This document shows positions 1-5,229 of a stretch of DNA of 5,540 bases, one piece after another. The translations under genes were made by a program, and so were the position numbers. Where the stretch lies: assembly GCA_021780055.1 (NCBI GenBank), contig JAJXZM010000160.1, positions 1 through 5,540 of the forward strand, read 5' to 3'. Origin of the DNA: Acidobacteriota bacterium (lineage in GTDB: Bacteria; Acidobacteriota; Terriglobia; UBA7540). The first letter of the stretch is position 1, and every line of letters starts with the position of its first letter. The notes beneath the pieces are model-generated. The model did no database searches and was not told the DNA's origin. It saw nothing but the letters and a program-made list of their open reading frames with translations.

Positions 1-16
1 AGGGCGATGACGCTCA

Positions 17-673
17 TCACGCAAGCACAAAGTCGACGAGAGACTCGTTGACTCGAAGTTCGTCGTCGTAATGGATATATCCCTTTTCCCGGAACTGGCT
101 CATGAGGCTGCTCACCTGTGCCCGCGTGGCGCCGATCATCTGGGCGAGGGTTTCATGCGTGACCCGGGGTATGACGGCCGGCAAGCCCTCTCCATCGCTG
201 GCCCGGGCCAGGAGCAGGAGAGCACGAGCCAGCCGCTTCTTGGTCGAATTAAACGTTAAACTGATGAGGTCCGCCTCAACGGAGACTTTGCGCATGAGGA
301 GATACGAGAGGAAGAATTCGGAAAACTTCGGTTCGGTACGCAACAAATTCGCCATGACCGCCTTCTCTACACGGATCGCCGTGGTGTCGGTAATCGCTGT
401 TGCCGTCGAGATTCGGACGCTCTGTCCCACGAGACAGCCTTCACCGACAAAATCACCGGCTCCCAACAACCCGATGATCGCTTCTTTTCCACTTGGGGAA
501 CAAACCGTAAGTTTCACCTGACCGGATTGCAGGAAGAATACTGCGTCGGAGGAGTCTCCCTGGGCGTAGATCACCGCTCCCTTGCGGTAACGGATTATAG
601 ATTTTCCCCTCTGGATGTTGCGGAAGAAAGAAGCGAAGTCAAAACCGCCAATGTGACGACGCTGGAAAGGCAT
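17..673 (-). CDS. Crp/Fnr-family transcriptional regulator
   Basis: A 218-residue cytoplasmic DNA-binding regulator, the usual length for the Crp/Fnr family. Residues about 25-110 form the cyclic-nucleotide-binding-type beta-barrel, with the turn YAQGDSSDAVFFLQSG and the GAGDFVGEG segment. A long dimerisation helix follows at about 110-140. The C-terminal winged helix-turn-helix includes THETLAQMIGATRAQVSSLM (172-191) and a basic FREKGYI wing. There is no N-terminal cysteine cluster (only C58 and C80), so it is not an oxygen-sensing Fe-S FNR. The R-S pair that binds cAMP in E. coli CRP reads R87-I88, so cAMP is not assured as ligand. The overall pattern resembles a Crp-like type I associate with Acidobacteriota, from memory. 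The ATG has an AAGGGG ribosome-binding site 6 bases upstream, inside a small GC hairpin. The gene lies 258 bp downstream of the response regulator on the same strand and probably has its own promoter. Family is confident; ligand and targets are unknown. Confidence 0.93.
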   Translation of the reverse strand: MPFQRRHIGGFDFASFFRNIQRGKSIIRYRKGAVIYAQGDSSDAVFFLQSGQVKLTVCSPSGKEAIIGLLGAGDFVGEGCLVGQSVRISTATAITDTTAIRVEKAVMANLLRTEPKFSEFFLSYLLMRKVSVEADLISLTFNSTKKRLARALLLLARASDGEGLPAVIPRVTHETLAQMIGATRAQVSSLMSQFREKGYIHYDDELRVNESLVDFVLA

Positions 674-679
674 GACCCA

Positions 680-690
680 CCCCTTTGGGG
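680..690 (-). promoter_or_regulatory. Ribosome-binding site inside a GC hairpin, Crp-type gene
   Basis: On the minus strand the sequence just before the ATG (671-673) reads CCCC-AAA-GGGG. These are perfect 4-bp all-GC arms around a 3-base loop. The only good Shine-Dalgarno match, AAGGGG (680-685), forms the 3' arm and part of the loop. The structure is seen directly; that it limits translation is inference. Confidence 0.45.
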
Positions 691-738
691 GCTTCCTGCG
701 TCAAATCATGTTGCTGATCTTATAACTCCTCTACCCAT

Positions 739-744
739 AGTATA
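739..744 (-). promoter_or_regulatory. Candidate -10 element upstream of the Crp-type gene
   Basis: The minus strand carries TATACT (5 of 6 matches to TATAAT) about 65 bases before the start codon. The best -35 is only TAATCA at a 16-base spacing (3 of 6 matches), so an activator would probably be needed if this is the promoter. A TTGAT half-site, as found in Fnr/Crp-type operators, lies just upstream at 760-764 (plus strand), but no second half-site is present. Confidence 0.3.
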
Positions 745-801
745 ACGCAAACTTTGAAATTGATTACTGGAAGTTCACGGTGGCACAACAGGACCACAGA
801 T

Positions 802-811
802 TCGTTAACGA
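802..811. repeat. 10-bp perfect palindrome between two regulator genes
   Basis: TCGTTAACGA is a perfect palindrome that does not extend further. It lies about 130 bp upstream of the Crp-type start codon and about 120 bp beyond the stop of the response regulator. It could be a dimer-binding operator half or chance; nothing else in the window repeats it. Confidence 0.25.
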
Positions 812-931
812 CCTTCGTGGGAACGCGCCAACCTTAAATAAAAGGGCATATCACGACTTGCTGTGTCGGTTGTTAAAATTTCCCCTGGAGCCTTTCATAC
901 GATGAATTGAGAAAGCCTATCCCAACAGCCC

Positions 932-1564
932 TTAAACTTCTATCACGCCACGCCTGACAGCGTAGCGAACAAGGCTCGCCGTCTCGCGCAGTTCGAGCTT
1001 TTCCATGATATGGGTACGGTGCGACTCAGCAGTTTTGGCGCTGATGTTCAGGAGGCAGGCGACTTCCTTCGTGCTCTTCCCTTCCGCAACCAACTGGAGG
1101 ACCTGCAGCTCACGCGCGCTCAGGGTTTCGCGTGAGGACTCCACGTCGTTAAGATAGGCATCGACCACGACATCCGAAATGTCGGAGCTTAAGAACCTGG
1201 ATCCGTGCAGCACTTCCCGAATAGCGTGGACAAGTTCTTCCGCGGCGCAACGCTTCAGCACGTAGCCCTTGATTCCGGCACGCAGAGCCTCCAGAACGTA
1301 CGGGGTCTCTGTATGCACCGTCAGAATGATAATCCTTGTCTGTAAACCTGAATGCCGGATAGCTCTGGCTACGCTGATTCCGTTCATCAGCGGCATGGCC
1401 AAATCCAGAACAGCCATGTCCGGCATCAGTTCCTCTGCCATGCGCGCGGCCTCGTGCCCGTCCGAAGCCTCGCCGACAACATTGAAGCCCTCTCTTTCAA
1501 GCAGGATCTTCAGTCCCTGCCGCACCATCTGATGATCATCTGCCAGAAGAACTCTAATAGCCAT
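932..1564 (-). CDS. NarL/FixJ-family response regulator transcription factor
   Basis: A 210-residue two-domain response regulator of standard length. The receiver domain (about 1-120) has the acidic pair D9-D10, the phosphoacceptor D54 in VLDLAMP, T82, Y101 and the conserved lysine K104. By sequence it should therefore accept phosphate from a histidine kinase. A linker leads to a LuxR/NarL-type helix-turn-helix (about 145-208) beginning LSARELQVLQLVAEG, with recognition helix SAKTAESHRTHIMEKL. The ATG is preceded by AGAAGG at a 6-base spacing. No histidine kinase lies beside it, so the partner is probably encoded elsewhere. It lies 155 bp downstream of the degenerate receiver gene on the same strand and may share its transcript. 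The signal and target genes cannot be read from the sequence. Confidence 0.95.
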   Translation of the reverse strand: MAIRVLLADDHQMVRQGLKILLEREGFNVVGEASDGHEAARMAEELMPDMAVLDLAMPLMNGISVARAIRHSGLQTRIIILTVHTETPYVLEALRAGIKGYVLKRCAAEELVHAIREVLHGSRFLSSDISDVVVDAYLNDVESSRETLSARELQVLQLVAEGKSTKEVACLLNISAKTAESHRTHIMEKLELRETASLVRYAVRRGVIEV

Positions 1565-1570
1565 GTTCAG

Positions 1571-1576
1571 CCTTCT
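1571..1576 (-). promoter_or_regulatory. Ribosome-binding site of the response regulator
   Basis: The minus strand reads AGAAGG six bases before the ATG at 1562-1564. This supports that start, which also places the first beta strand (IRVLLADD) at the normal distance from the N-terminus. Confidence 0.6.
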
Positions 1577-1692
1577 AAAGAGATTTCGCGCTGGATCGAA
1601 CTATGATCTTGTGGTGGGCAGGACCAAAACTCATCAAATATGCCGGTTTCTGCATCCAGCATCGGCCGTTCTTTTATTGCCGCGTCTATTTC

Positions 1693-1716
1693 CCGGAAAC
1701 AGGACTGGTTTTCCGG
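1693..1716 (-). other. Hairpin just after the receiver gene stop
   Basis: CCGGAAA (1693-1699) pairs perfectly with TTTCCGG (1710-1716) around a 10-base loop, starting 3 bases past the stop codon at 1720-1722. It is placed where a terminator or a 3'-end stabilising structure would sit. However, the downstream minus-strand sequence (GGAAATAGACGC) has no T-run, so it is not a canonical intrinsic terminator. If transcription passes through it, the response regulator would be cotranscribed. Confidence 0.35.
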
Positions 1717-1719
1717 ATG

Positions 1720-2355
1720 TCAAGGTTTCTCCGCAATGGCAGCCTGGACCGGCCTTGCATCCAGAAAACTCTTCGAAAACTTCTGATTACATCCTTTGAG
1801 GCAAGCATAGATCGCATTGACGATGATGTAACCAACCTCCACGGTCCGAAAGGGCGGAACGACATAATCGAAGACACCCTCCTCCAGCGCATCCAGATAC
1901 AGGGAAGCATCGACAAACCTGGAAACAACAACCTCAGCAGGTGTGGGACTCTGTCGCGCCATTTGAAGCACCCGCTTCCAGTCTCCGTCGAAAAGTTGAA
2001 CGTCGGTAATGATCACATCGGCCATGCTATTACGCCCGATTTCATCCCCGGCTTCCCTGCAGCTCGTGACGGTTCGAATCTCCAAAGGGCACGGATTCAA
2101 GGCACGGTCCAACTCCAGCATGAGCCCATCTCCGCTCGACACAAGTACGATGCAGGGCAGATTTTCCGTCTCATCGCAGGCGCAGCAGTGGAGGGGTGAT
2201 CGGCTACCTTCAGGCCTCTTAAAGACCTGGCCCCGGCCATCTGCCTGTCCGGGCACGGAGGATCGGGACTCACGAGGGTTATGTTTTTTGCCTGCGGTAT
2301 ACTCTTTTAAAGACAATGTGCTGTTTCCTGGGATTGGTTGGCTTGCCGAGGACAT
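1720..2355 (-). CDS. Degenerate response-regulator receiver protein with N-terminal extension
   Basis: A 211-residue protein with a single receiver-like domain at about 67-187 and no output domain. The first strand is CIVLVSSGDG, where the usual acidic pair reads S73-S74. The phosphoacceptor-like D118 is present in VIITDVQLFDGDW. The hydroxyl position is S145, and the normally invariant lysine is P167 in DYVVPPF. The fold therefore looks kept while the phosphorylation and switch chemistry looks impaired. Residues 1-66 are polar, rich in Ser, Gly, Pro and Arg, and probably disordered, with a small cysteine group (C57, C58, C60, C68). The start at 2355 is chosen because GAGGAG lies 8 bases upstream. 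The longer frame back to 2496 has no such site and runs into the promoter region. No other in-frame ATG lies before the domain. The role is unknown; such proteins can act as protein-protein adaptors. Receiver assignment is confident, function is not. Confidence 0.82.
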   Translation of the reverse strand: MSSASQPIPGNSTLSLKEYTAGKKHNPRESRSSVPGQADGRGQVFKRPEGSRSPLHCCACDETENLPCIVLVSSGDGLMLELDRALNPCPLEIRTVTSCREAGDEIGRNSMADVIITDVQLFDGDWKRVLQMARQSPTPAEVVVSRFVDASLYLDALEEGVFDYVVPPFRTVEVGYIIVNAIYACLKGCNQKFSKSFLDARPVQAAIAEKP

Positions 2356-2363
2356 ATGCTCTT

Positions 2364-2369
2364 CTCCTC
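2364..2369 (-). promoter_or_regulatory. Ribosome-binding site deciding the receiver gene start
   Basis: The minus strand reads GAGGAG with an 8-base spacer to the ATG at 2353-2355. It is the strongest Shine-Dalgarno match in the window and selects this start over the upstream in-frame ATG at 2496. Confidence 0.7.
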
Positions 2370-2457
2370 GCCCCGCTGACCGCGGAGTGGAGCACTGCTC
2401 ATGCACCTCATCAAATGGGCGCTCTCCCACATTCAGAGGTAAGAGCCGTGCCCCACT

Positions 2458-2487
2458 TTGATTTTTTCTTAATTGGAGCGATATTAT
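2458..2487 (+). promoter_or_regulatory. Candidate sigma-70-type promoter for the cupin
   Basis: TTGATT (2458-2463, 4 of 6 matches to TTGACA) is separated by 18 bases from TATTAT (2482-2487, 5 of 6 matches to TATAAT), within the most AT-rich stretch of the window. Transcription would begin near 2495 and give a leader of about 140 bases before the cupin ATG. A second -10-like TATAAA at 2510-2515 lacks a partner -35. Confidence 0.45.
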
Positions 2488-2620
2488 TAAGCTCAATAAG
2501 CTTTGTCTGTATAAAATTGAACAATCCGGATGCTGAGTCGCAAGCGCCGCACAGCCTTTTGACGAGATTTCGCATCACCCCGAATGCGCAGGGAATTAAT
2601 TACCTTGAAACAATGCTGAC

Positions 2621-2626
2621 GAGGGA
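2621..2626 (+). promoter_or_regulatory. Ribosome-binding site deciding the cupin start
   Basis: GAGGGA lies 7 bases before the ATG at 2634. It overlaps codons that would be translated from the alternative ATG at 2613, so it argues for the shorter protein. Confidence 0.6.
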
Positions 2627-2633
2627 AACTGTG

Positions 2634-3035
2634 ATGGCAAACTTCGAAACGAAACTTCTTCCAAAAGACCGAAACTCAGTAGCCCCGGACGGGTCCGACG
2701 TGAGGATGCTCCTGCGCCTGAAGGGTGGAGGGATGGCGCACTTTGAGCTTGCGCCGGGCAAGACCTCGCGAGCGATCATGCACCGGACCGTGGAGGAAAT
2801 CTGGTTCTTCATTTCCGGCCAGGGGGAGATGTGGCGCGAGCAGGAGGGCGAAGCGCAAACCGTGGAGGTTTATCCCGGAGTTTGCATCACTATTCCTCAG
2901 GGCGCCCGCTTCCAGTTCCGGTGCCTGGGGCATGACTCGCTCGAAGCGGTAGGCGTCACCATGCCTCCATGGCCCGGAGACGGAGAAGCCCTCTTTGTGG
3001 AGGGTCCGTGGCAGCCCACGGTGGAGGGGCCGTAA
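2634..3035 (+). CDS. Single-domain cupin protein
   Basis: A 133-residue small beta-barrel protein of the cupin superfamily, cytoplasmic because no signal peptide is visible. Cupin motif 1 lies in the stretch from G42 to G62, with H50, E54/E55 and the FFISGQGEMW strand. Motif 2 lies around YPGVCITIPQGARFQFR (80-96). The C-terminal signature TMPPWPGDGEA followed by VEGPW matches a family of small cupins I recall but cannot name by function. The metal site looks weak: of the usual three His and one Glu, only H50 and E55 are clear, and the motif-2 His position is R92 or F93. The start at 2634 is supported by GAGGGA 7 bases upstream. The in-frame ATG at 2613 has no such site, and the frame extends back to 2316 through non-coding sequence. 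It is divergent from the receiver gene and convergent with the diguanylate cyclase. Sugar binding, isomerase or sensor roles are all possible; substrate is unknown. Confidence 0.88.
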   Translation: MANFETKLLPKDRNSVAPDGSDVRMLLRLKGGGMAHFELAPGKTSRAIMHRTVEEIWFFISGQGEMWREQEGEAQTVEVYPGVCITIPQGARFQFRCLGHDSLEAVGVTMPPWPGDGEALFVEGPWQPTVEGP

Positions 3036-3091
3036 GAGCGCGGGTTGTGTGCCACGACCCACGGGCCCAACTCCTGCATGAATCTATTTAT

Positions 3092-3134
3092 ACTGCCGCG
3101 GCGGAGAAATCGGACGGCCAGTCAGAGATTTTTT
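3092..3134 (+). terminator. Possible weak intrinsic terminator after the cupin
   Basis: ACTGCCG (3092-3098) can pair with CGG(C)CAGT (3115-3122) as a 7-bp stem with one bulged C. Six bases later there is a run of six T (3129-3134), 57 bases past the cupin stop at the start of the stem. The loop is long and the stem is not adjacent to the T-run, so this is only a fair candidate. Confidence 0.3.
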
Positions 3135-3148
3135 GCCAGCCCAAGCGA

Positions 3149-3163
3149 GCGCCCCGCGGGCGC
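3149..3163. repeat. Perfect GC hairpin between convergent genes
   Basis: GCGCCC-CGC-GGGCGC is a perfect 6-bp stem with a 3-base loop, about 60 bases past the diguanylate cyclase stop on the minus strand and 113 bases past the cupin stop on the plus strand. Neither strand has a T-run right after it. It could pause polymerase or block 3' exonucleases, but it is not a standard intrinsic terminator. Confidence 0.35.
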
Positions 3164-3223
3164 CCGGCCCGAGTTTCAGCACAAGAACACCGGCCCTACT
3201 CATGGGCTCCATGCCCCTGGCGC

Positions 3224-5014
3224 TTATCCGGTAATTTCCTTCTCTTCCGCGTAGAGGGTTGAGCGGTTGCGGCCGGCGCGCTTGGATTCATAGAGAGCGC
3301 GATCGCTGACCTGAAGCATCTCTTCGAGCGTTCCCCCGTGCTCGGGGTAGACCGCGATCCCCAGGCTGACAGTGATGGGCGGGATGGGTTTTTCCTTTAC
3401 CTGAGGCACGGCCATCCGGGCCACCGCGTTCCGGATGCGCTCCGCAACCACCTGGCATGCCTTGGCGCCGGTGTCCGGTAGCAGAATGATAAACTCCTCA
3501 CCGCCCAGACGCGCGGTCAGGTTGGTTTCGCGCATCGACTGGGTGACGGTCTTGGAGAACTGCTTGAGGATGCGGTCACCAATTTCGTGCCCGTACACAT
3601 CGTTGATGTTCTTGAAGTGGTCAAGGTCCATCATGATGAACCCGAGCGGCGTATCCTTGCGGCGCGCCATGGCCATCAGCTTGCGCGCATAGTCCTTGCA
3701 GAATCGGCGGTTGTAAAGTCCCGTGAGCGGGTCCATGTTGGCCTGCTCGCGCATGGTCTGCAGCAGGTGAAGGTTGGAAAGCACGGATGCCGTGGTGCTG
3801 AGATAGCTTTCCACAAGGCTTTCACGCTCCGGAGTCCACAACCCGGTTTCACCCTGAAGGCGAATGGCCCCGATGATGATTCCACCGGCGATCAAGGGAC
3901 CGCAGTAATAGCTGCCCTTTGTGGGTTCAGCAAACTTGGCCGGGCACAGCGGCTCTACGGAAACGTCGTTTACACGAAAAGGTCGCCCCATGCGAACGGC
4001 TTTGCAACGGTGCTTGCCTTCAATTACGGGCCATTCCTGCAAATCCTCAGGCAAGGGATTCAGCGAAGCAACCACTTCAAGGTAGTCTTCTTCCTGGCGC
4101 AGCTTGAAAATGATTACCTGCTGGGCCTGGAAGCGGTCGCGCAGGGCATGCAGAATCTGGTCATAGACCTCGCTTTCAGACGTGCATTGCGTCACAGCTT
4201 CTGAATAGCGTTTGAGGGCGCCCAGCTCCTCGCGATCCTGCCACAAAGCTTCGGTCATTTCCTTGAAGCTGCGCGACAGCACGCCAAACTCGTTGTCTGC
4301 CTCCGGTGGCAGCTCAAGGTCAAAATCACCGTGTCGCAGGTGCTCCGCAGCGCTGATGAACTGTTGCACGGGTTCTGTAATCTCGCGGCTGACATAGTGG
4401 ACCAGCAGGAGCATCAAGGTTGCAAACACCAACCCCATCGCTACTCCCGACATCACGGCCCAGCGAATGTCACGATTGCGATTGCTTCGGTTTGAATCAG
4501 CGTCCTTCTGGCTCAATTGCCGGAACTGGAGCACCGCTCCCTGGATATCTGCAAGGTTCGACGTCCACTGCTCATTGATCAACTCCCCGCGACTCTCCCC
4601 ACCAGCCTTCACGTCTGCGAGCAGCGGATCAACGCGCTGCGTTTTCCAGGTTTCAAAGCGTTTTTGCAGATTTCCCAGCTCAGCCAATCTGGAAGGACGT
4701 TGCGAGGTCAGGTCGTGCAAGTCGACAAATTCCTGCAGCACGGAGCGCGAAGCCACATGGTAACCCTGCAAGAACGAGTTCTGTCGCGTCAGAATATAGC
4801 CTCGGGCCCTGCTATCCATTTCGTTGATGCCCTGCAGCAGGGATTCCGTGTGCAATACGCGCAATTCACTCCGTTCAACGGATTGGTTGACCTGATTGAT
4901 CTTCCAGTAGTTGTAGAAAAAGAGGCCGACAAATCCGAACAGGACCAGGATAAGCGGCAATATGAGGGCAAATACCTGGGAGCGAATCTTTAATTGTCGC
5001 AGGAAGAGCGCCAT
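3224..5014 (-). CDS. Membrane diguanylate cyclase (CHASE3-like, HAMP, GAF, GGDEF)
   Basis: This is a multidomain inner-membrane enzyme predicted to make cyclic di-GMP from two GTP. Numbering counts the first ATG (5015-5017) as residue 1. TM1 is about 16-37. The extracytoplasmic helical region of about 40-182 contains RARGYILTRQNSFLQGY and looks CHASE3-like. TM2 is about 186-208. The HAMP linker is about 209-262, starting REITEPVQQF. The GAF domain spans about 275-415, with C338, C358 and C372. The GGDEF domain spans about 428-590: DPLTGLYNRR, the metal-binding D464 in MMDLDHFKNIND, and the active-site GGEEF at 505-509. The active site looks intact. The inhibitory I-site five residues upstream reads RETN (496-499) instead of RxxD, so product feedback may be weak. 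No EAL domain is present. Two ATGs are adjacent; GGAG lies 3 bases before the first and 6 before the second, so I prefer the second. It is 212 bp downstream of kdsA on the same strand, with no obvious functional link. Confidence 0.95.
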   Translation of the reverse strand: MALFLRQLKIRSQVFALILPLILVLFGFVGLFFYNYWKINQVNQSVERSELRVLHTESLLQGINEMDSRARGYILTRQNSFLQGYHVASRSVLQEFVDLHDLTSQRPSRLAELGNLQKRFETWKTQRVDPLLADVKAGGESRGELINEQWTSNLADIQGAVLQFRQLSQKDADSNRSNRNRDIRWAVMSGVAMGLVFATLMLLLVHYVSREITEPVQQFISAAEHLRHGDFDLELPPEADNEFGVLSRSFKEMTEALWQDREELGALKRYSEAVTQCTSESEVYDQILHALRDRFQAQQVIIFKLRQEEDYLEVVASLNPLPEDLQEWPVIEGKHRCKAVRMGRPFRVNDVSVEPLCPAKFAEPTKGSYYCGPLIAGGIIIGAIRLQGETGLWTPERESLVESYLSTTASVLSNLHLLQTMREQANMDPLTGLYNRRFCKDYARKLMAMARRKDTPLGFIMMDLDHFKNINDVYGHEIGDRILKQFSKTVTQSMRETNLTARLGGEEFIILLPDTGAKACQVVAERIRNAVARMAVPQVKEKPIPPITVSLGIAVYPEHGGTLEEMLQVSDRALYESKRAGRNRSTLYAEEKEITG

Positions 5015-5017
5015 CAT

Positions 5018-5229
5018 TGGCTCCAGTTTATCCCTTTTTCACCCTGCAGTGCCGGCCGCACAAGCAGTCCCTGCAGCCCCCATCCCTCACTCGAAAGCCA
5101 GACCGCTGGAAGGCATTCTCACCATATATTACGACGCGGTCGACAAGCCGCAGGGCACGGCCCAAATGCCATGCCGCCGAGCGATTTTCCAGGTAGCCAT
5201 GCCACGCCGGAGTTAGGCCTCGGATGCCC
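5018..5229. other. Intergenic region, diguanylate cyclase to kdsA
   Basis: 212 bp without a supported gene. I see two copies of CCCTGCAG (5042-5049 and 5069-5076) and two of GCCATGCC (5168-5175 and 5196-5203), both short enough to be chance. On the minus strand a TAATAT -10-like element occurs near 5130, but it has no -35 at a proper distance. No terminator with a T-run follows the kdsA stop. Confidence 0.5.
5021..5024 (-). promoter_or_regulatory. Ribosome-binding site of the diguanylate cyclase
   Basis: The minus strand reads GGAGCCA before ATGATG. GGAG is 3 bases from the first ATG and 6 from the second, which favours initiation at 5014. An AAGGG further upstream is too far away to serve. 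Confidence 0.5.

Larger units (their letters stand above)
674..931. other. Intergenic region, Crp-type gene to response regulator
   Basis: 258 bp without a supported gene. It is more AT-rich than the flanking genes on its left and middle parts. It contains the Shine-Dalgarno hairpin, a possible -10 element and the 10-bp palindrome. It also has a short CCTT/AAGG inverted repeat around 832-845 (plus strand CCTTAAATAAAAGG). No terminator with a T-run is visible directly after the response regulator stop at 932. Confidence 0.6.
2356..2633. other. Divergent promoter region, receiver gene / cupin
   Basis: 278 bp between two divergent genes, so it must carry control signals for both. The part at about 2457-2526 is sharply AT-rich. 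It holds a cupin-side promoter candidate, the inverted repeat AAGCT-CAATA-AGCTT (2489-2503) and the short inverted repeat ATTG-AA-CAAT (2516-2525). On the receiver side I see only a weak TAATAT-type -10 near the same AT block and no good -35. Open frames crossing this stretch have no homology that I recognise. Confidence 0.6.

Noticed and set aside
1651..1764. Two copies of TGCATCCAG (1651-1659 and 1756-1764)
   Set aside because: Nine-base direct repeats are expected by chance at this length, and one copy lies within the receiver coding region.
1603..2199. Open frame of 198 codons on the plus strand
   Set aside because: It lies antisense to the receiver gene, has no ribosome-binding site and no recognisable domain, whereas the opposite strand encodes a clear receiver fold.
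2356..2496. Longer receiver-gene start at 2496
   Set aside because: The GAGGAG site belongs to the ATG at 2353-2355, and the extra 47 codons run into the AT-rich promoter block.
2559..2587. TTGACG as a -35 close to the cupin start
   Set aside because: At 17 bases spacing the -10 reads GAATGC, which shares only one base with TATAAT.
2316..2633. Longer cupin start at 2316 giving a 239-residue protein
   Set aside because: The added 106 residues cross the divergent promoter region and overlap the receiver gene, have no domain, and the ATG at 2634 has a good ribosome-binding site.
3201..3213. Hairpin CATGG-GCT-CCATG as terminator of the cyclase
   Set aside because: The stem is only 5 bp, has no T-run on the minus strand, and lies 10 bases past the stop; it may be chance.
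3587..4204. Open frame of 205 codons on the plus strand
   Set aside because: It is antisense to the GAF-GGDEF part of the cyclase; its translation has no domain character and mirrors the coding frame opposite.
4517..4993. Open frame of 158 codons on the plus strand
   Set aside because: It is antisense to the sensory part of the cyclase, whose transmembrane segments and CHASE3-like region are clearly coding on the minus strand.
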